Origin: Melieria omissa
Taxonomy: Eukaryota > Arthropoda > Insecta > Diptera > Ulidiidae
Length of the DNA: 64,000 nucleotides
Reading direction: 5' to 3'
NCBI GenBank assembly: GCA_963971225.1
Contig: OZ020267.1
Span: 150,713,920 to 150,777,919, forward strand
The DNA's letters: not shown here
Text below: more model-generated notes on this DNA
Told to the model about the DNA's origin: nothing
Databases searched by the model: none
Seen by the model: only the letters and a program-made list of their open reading frames with translations
How positions within the stretch are numbered: the stretch's first letter is position 1

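Larger units (their letters stand above)
36038..64000 (+). repeat. dp: higher-order repeat: twelve cycles of a six-unit (A-B-C-D-E-F) EGF-DPY-EGF block
   Basis: Two intron-poor cycles lie in exons 30-32. Ten regular cycles follow, starting at 42012, 44274, 46496, 48769, 50989, 53223, 55431, 57533, 59889 and 62083, a mean spacing of about 2.2 kb. Unit signatures: A ends DAFTRCYPIPR; B ends the DPY with CRDPCPGSCG and has NVINHTP; C has the short NNG.C.C loop and ARDRAC and ends GNAF..C; D ends GNPFV.CQPI; E has VGD.PSCSC and VSHTP; F has ERN.AG.CQC, GNPYEGC and NHLP. A resembles D, B resembles E and C resembles F, so the hexamer is a doubled trimer. The start near 36038 is approximate and the last cycle is cut by the window end. 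Confidence 0.85.

Noticed and set aside
1..64000. Identity as Notch, Crumbs, Uninflatable or a fibrillin-like EGF protein.
   Set aside because: The interleaved DPY modules, the Pro-spaced EGFs (PC.PSPCG) and the giant Thr/Pro exon are together specific to dumpy.

Overview
The window is an internal stretch of one gene, read entirely on the + strand: the fly gene dumpy (dp). It encodes a giant, membrane-anchored extracellular matrix protein that couples epidermis, trachea, wing and muscle attachment sites to the cuticle. The identification rests on three features seen together. These are dozens of EGF-DPY-EGF units (six-cysteine EGF modules separated by an about 21-residue DPY module of the form CRPEC..DC....AC...KC.DPC), a very large Cys-free Thr/Pro/Ser repeat exon in the place of the Drosophila PIGSFEAST (PF) region, and phase-1 introns throughout. 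The start codon, signal peptide, C-terminal ZP domain and membrane segment all lie outside the window. AT-rich introns, mostly 56-76 bp, and the PF region point to a higher (brachyceran) fly, possibly a tephritid or drosophilid. The species cannot be named from the sequence.

I place 75 exons and 74 introns. Every intron is GT-AG and phase 1, and every complete exon is a multiple of three. Layout: (1) 1-8880, exons 1-5, are EGF modules mixed with tandem four-cysteine DPY-like modules, interrupted by a 4.2-kb intron. (2) 9817-20034 is one 10.2-kb exon with 66 tandem 40- or 48-residue mucin-like repeats capped at each end by cysteine modules. (3) 21604-25366 holds small cysteine exons around a second Thr-rich exon. 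(4) 25429-36338, exons 14-30, hold EGF-DPY-EGF units with a repeating three-unit order. (5) From about 36.0 kb to the end, exons 30-75, a six-unit order (A-B-C-D-E-F, about 630 residues) repeats twelve times. The last ten cycles have regular introns and a genomic period of about 2.2 kb.

The parts suggest a mechanical design: long stiff disulfide rods (EGF-DPY arrays) flanking an extended, probably O-glycosylated stalk (the PF exon). The evolutionary picture is layered: an EGF-DPY-EGF unit, a trimer of units, a hexamer made of two diverged trimers, and then tandem amplification of the hexamer. Introns at the unit boundaries have been lost precisely in some hexamer copies. The PF array behaves differently. 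It shows recent, nearly identical 1,080-bp duplications, as expected for ongoing unequal exchange. No RNA gene, transposon, CRISPR array or second protein gene could be supported.

Exon boundaries were assigned by eye from reading frame, splice consensus and phase. Where two acceptors fit, the entry says so.
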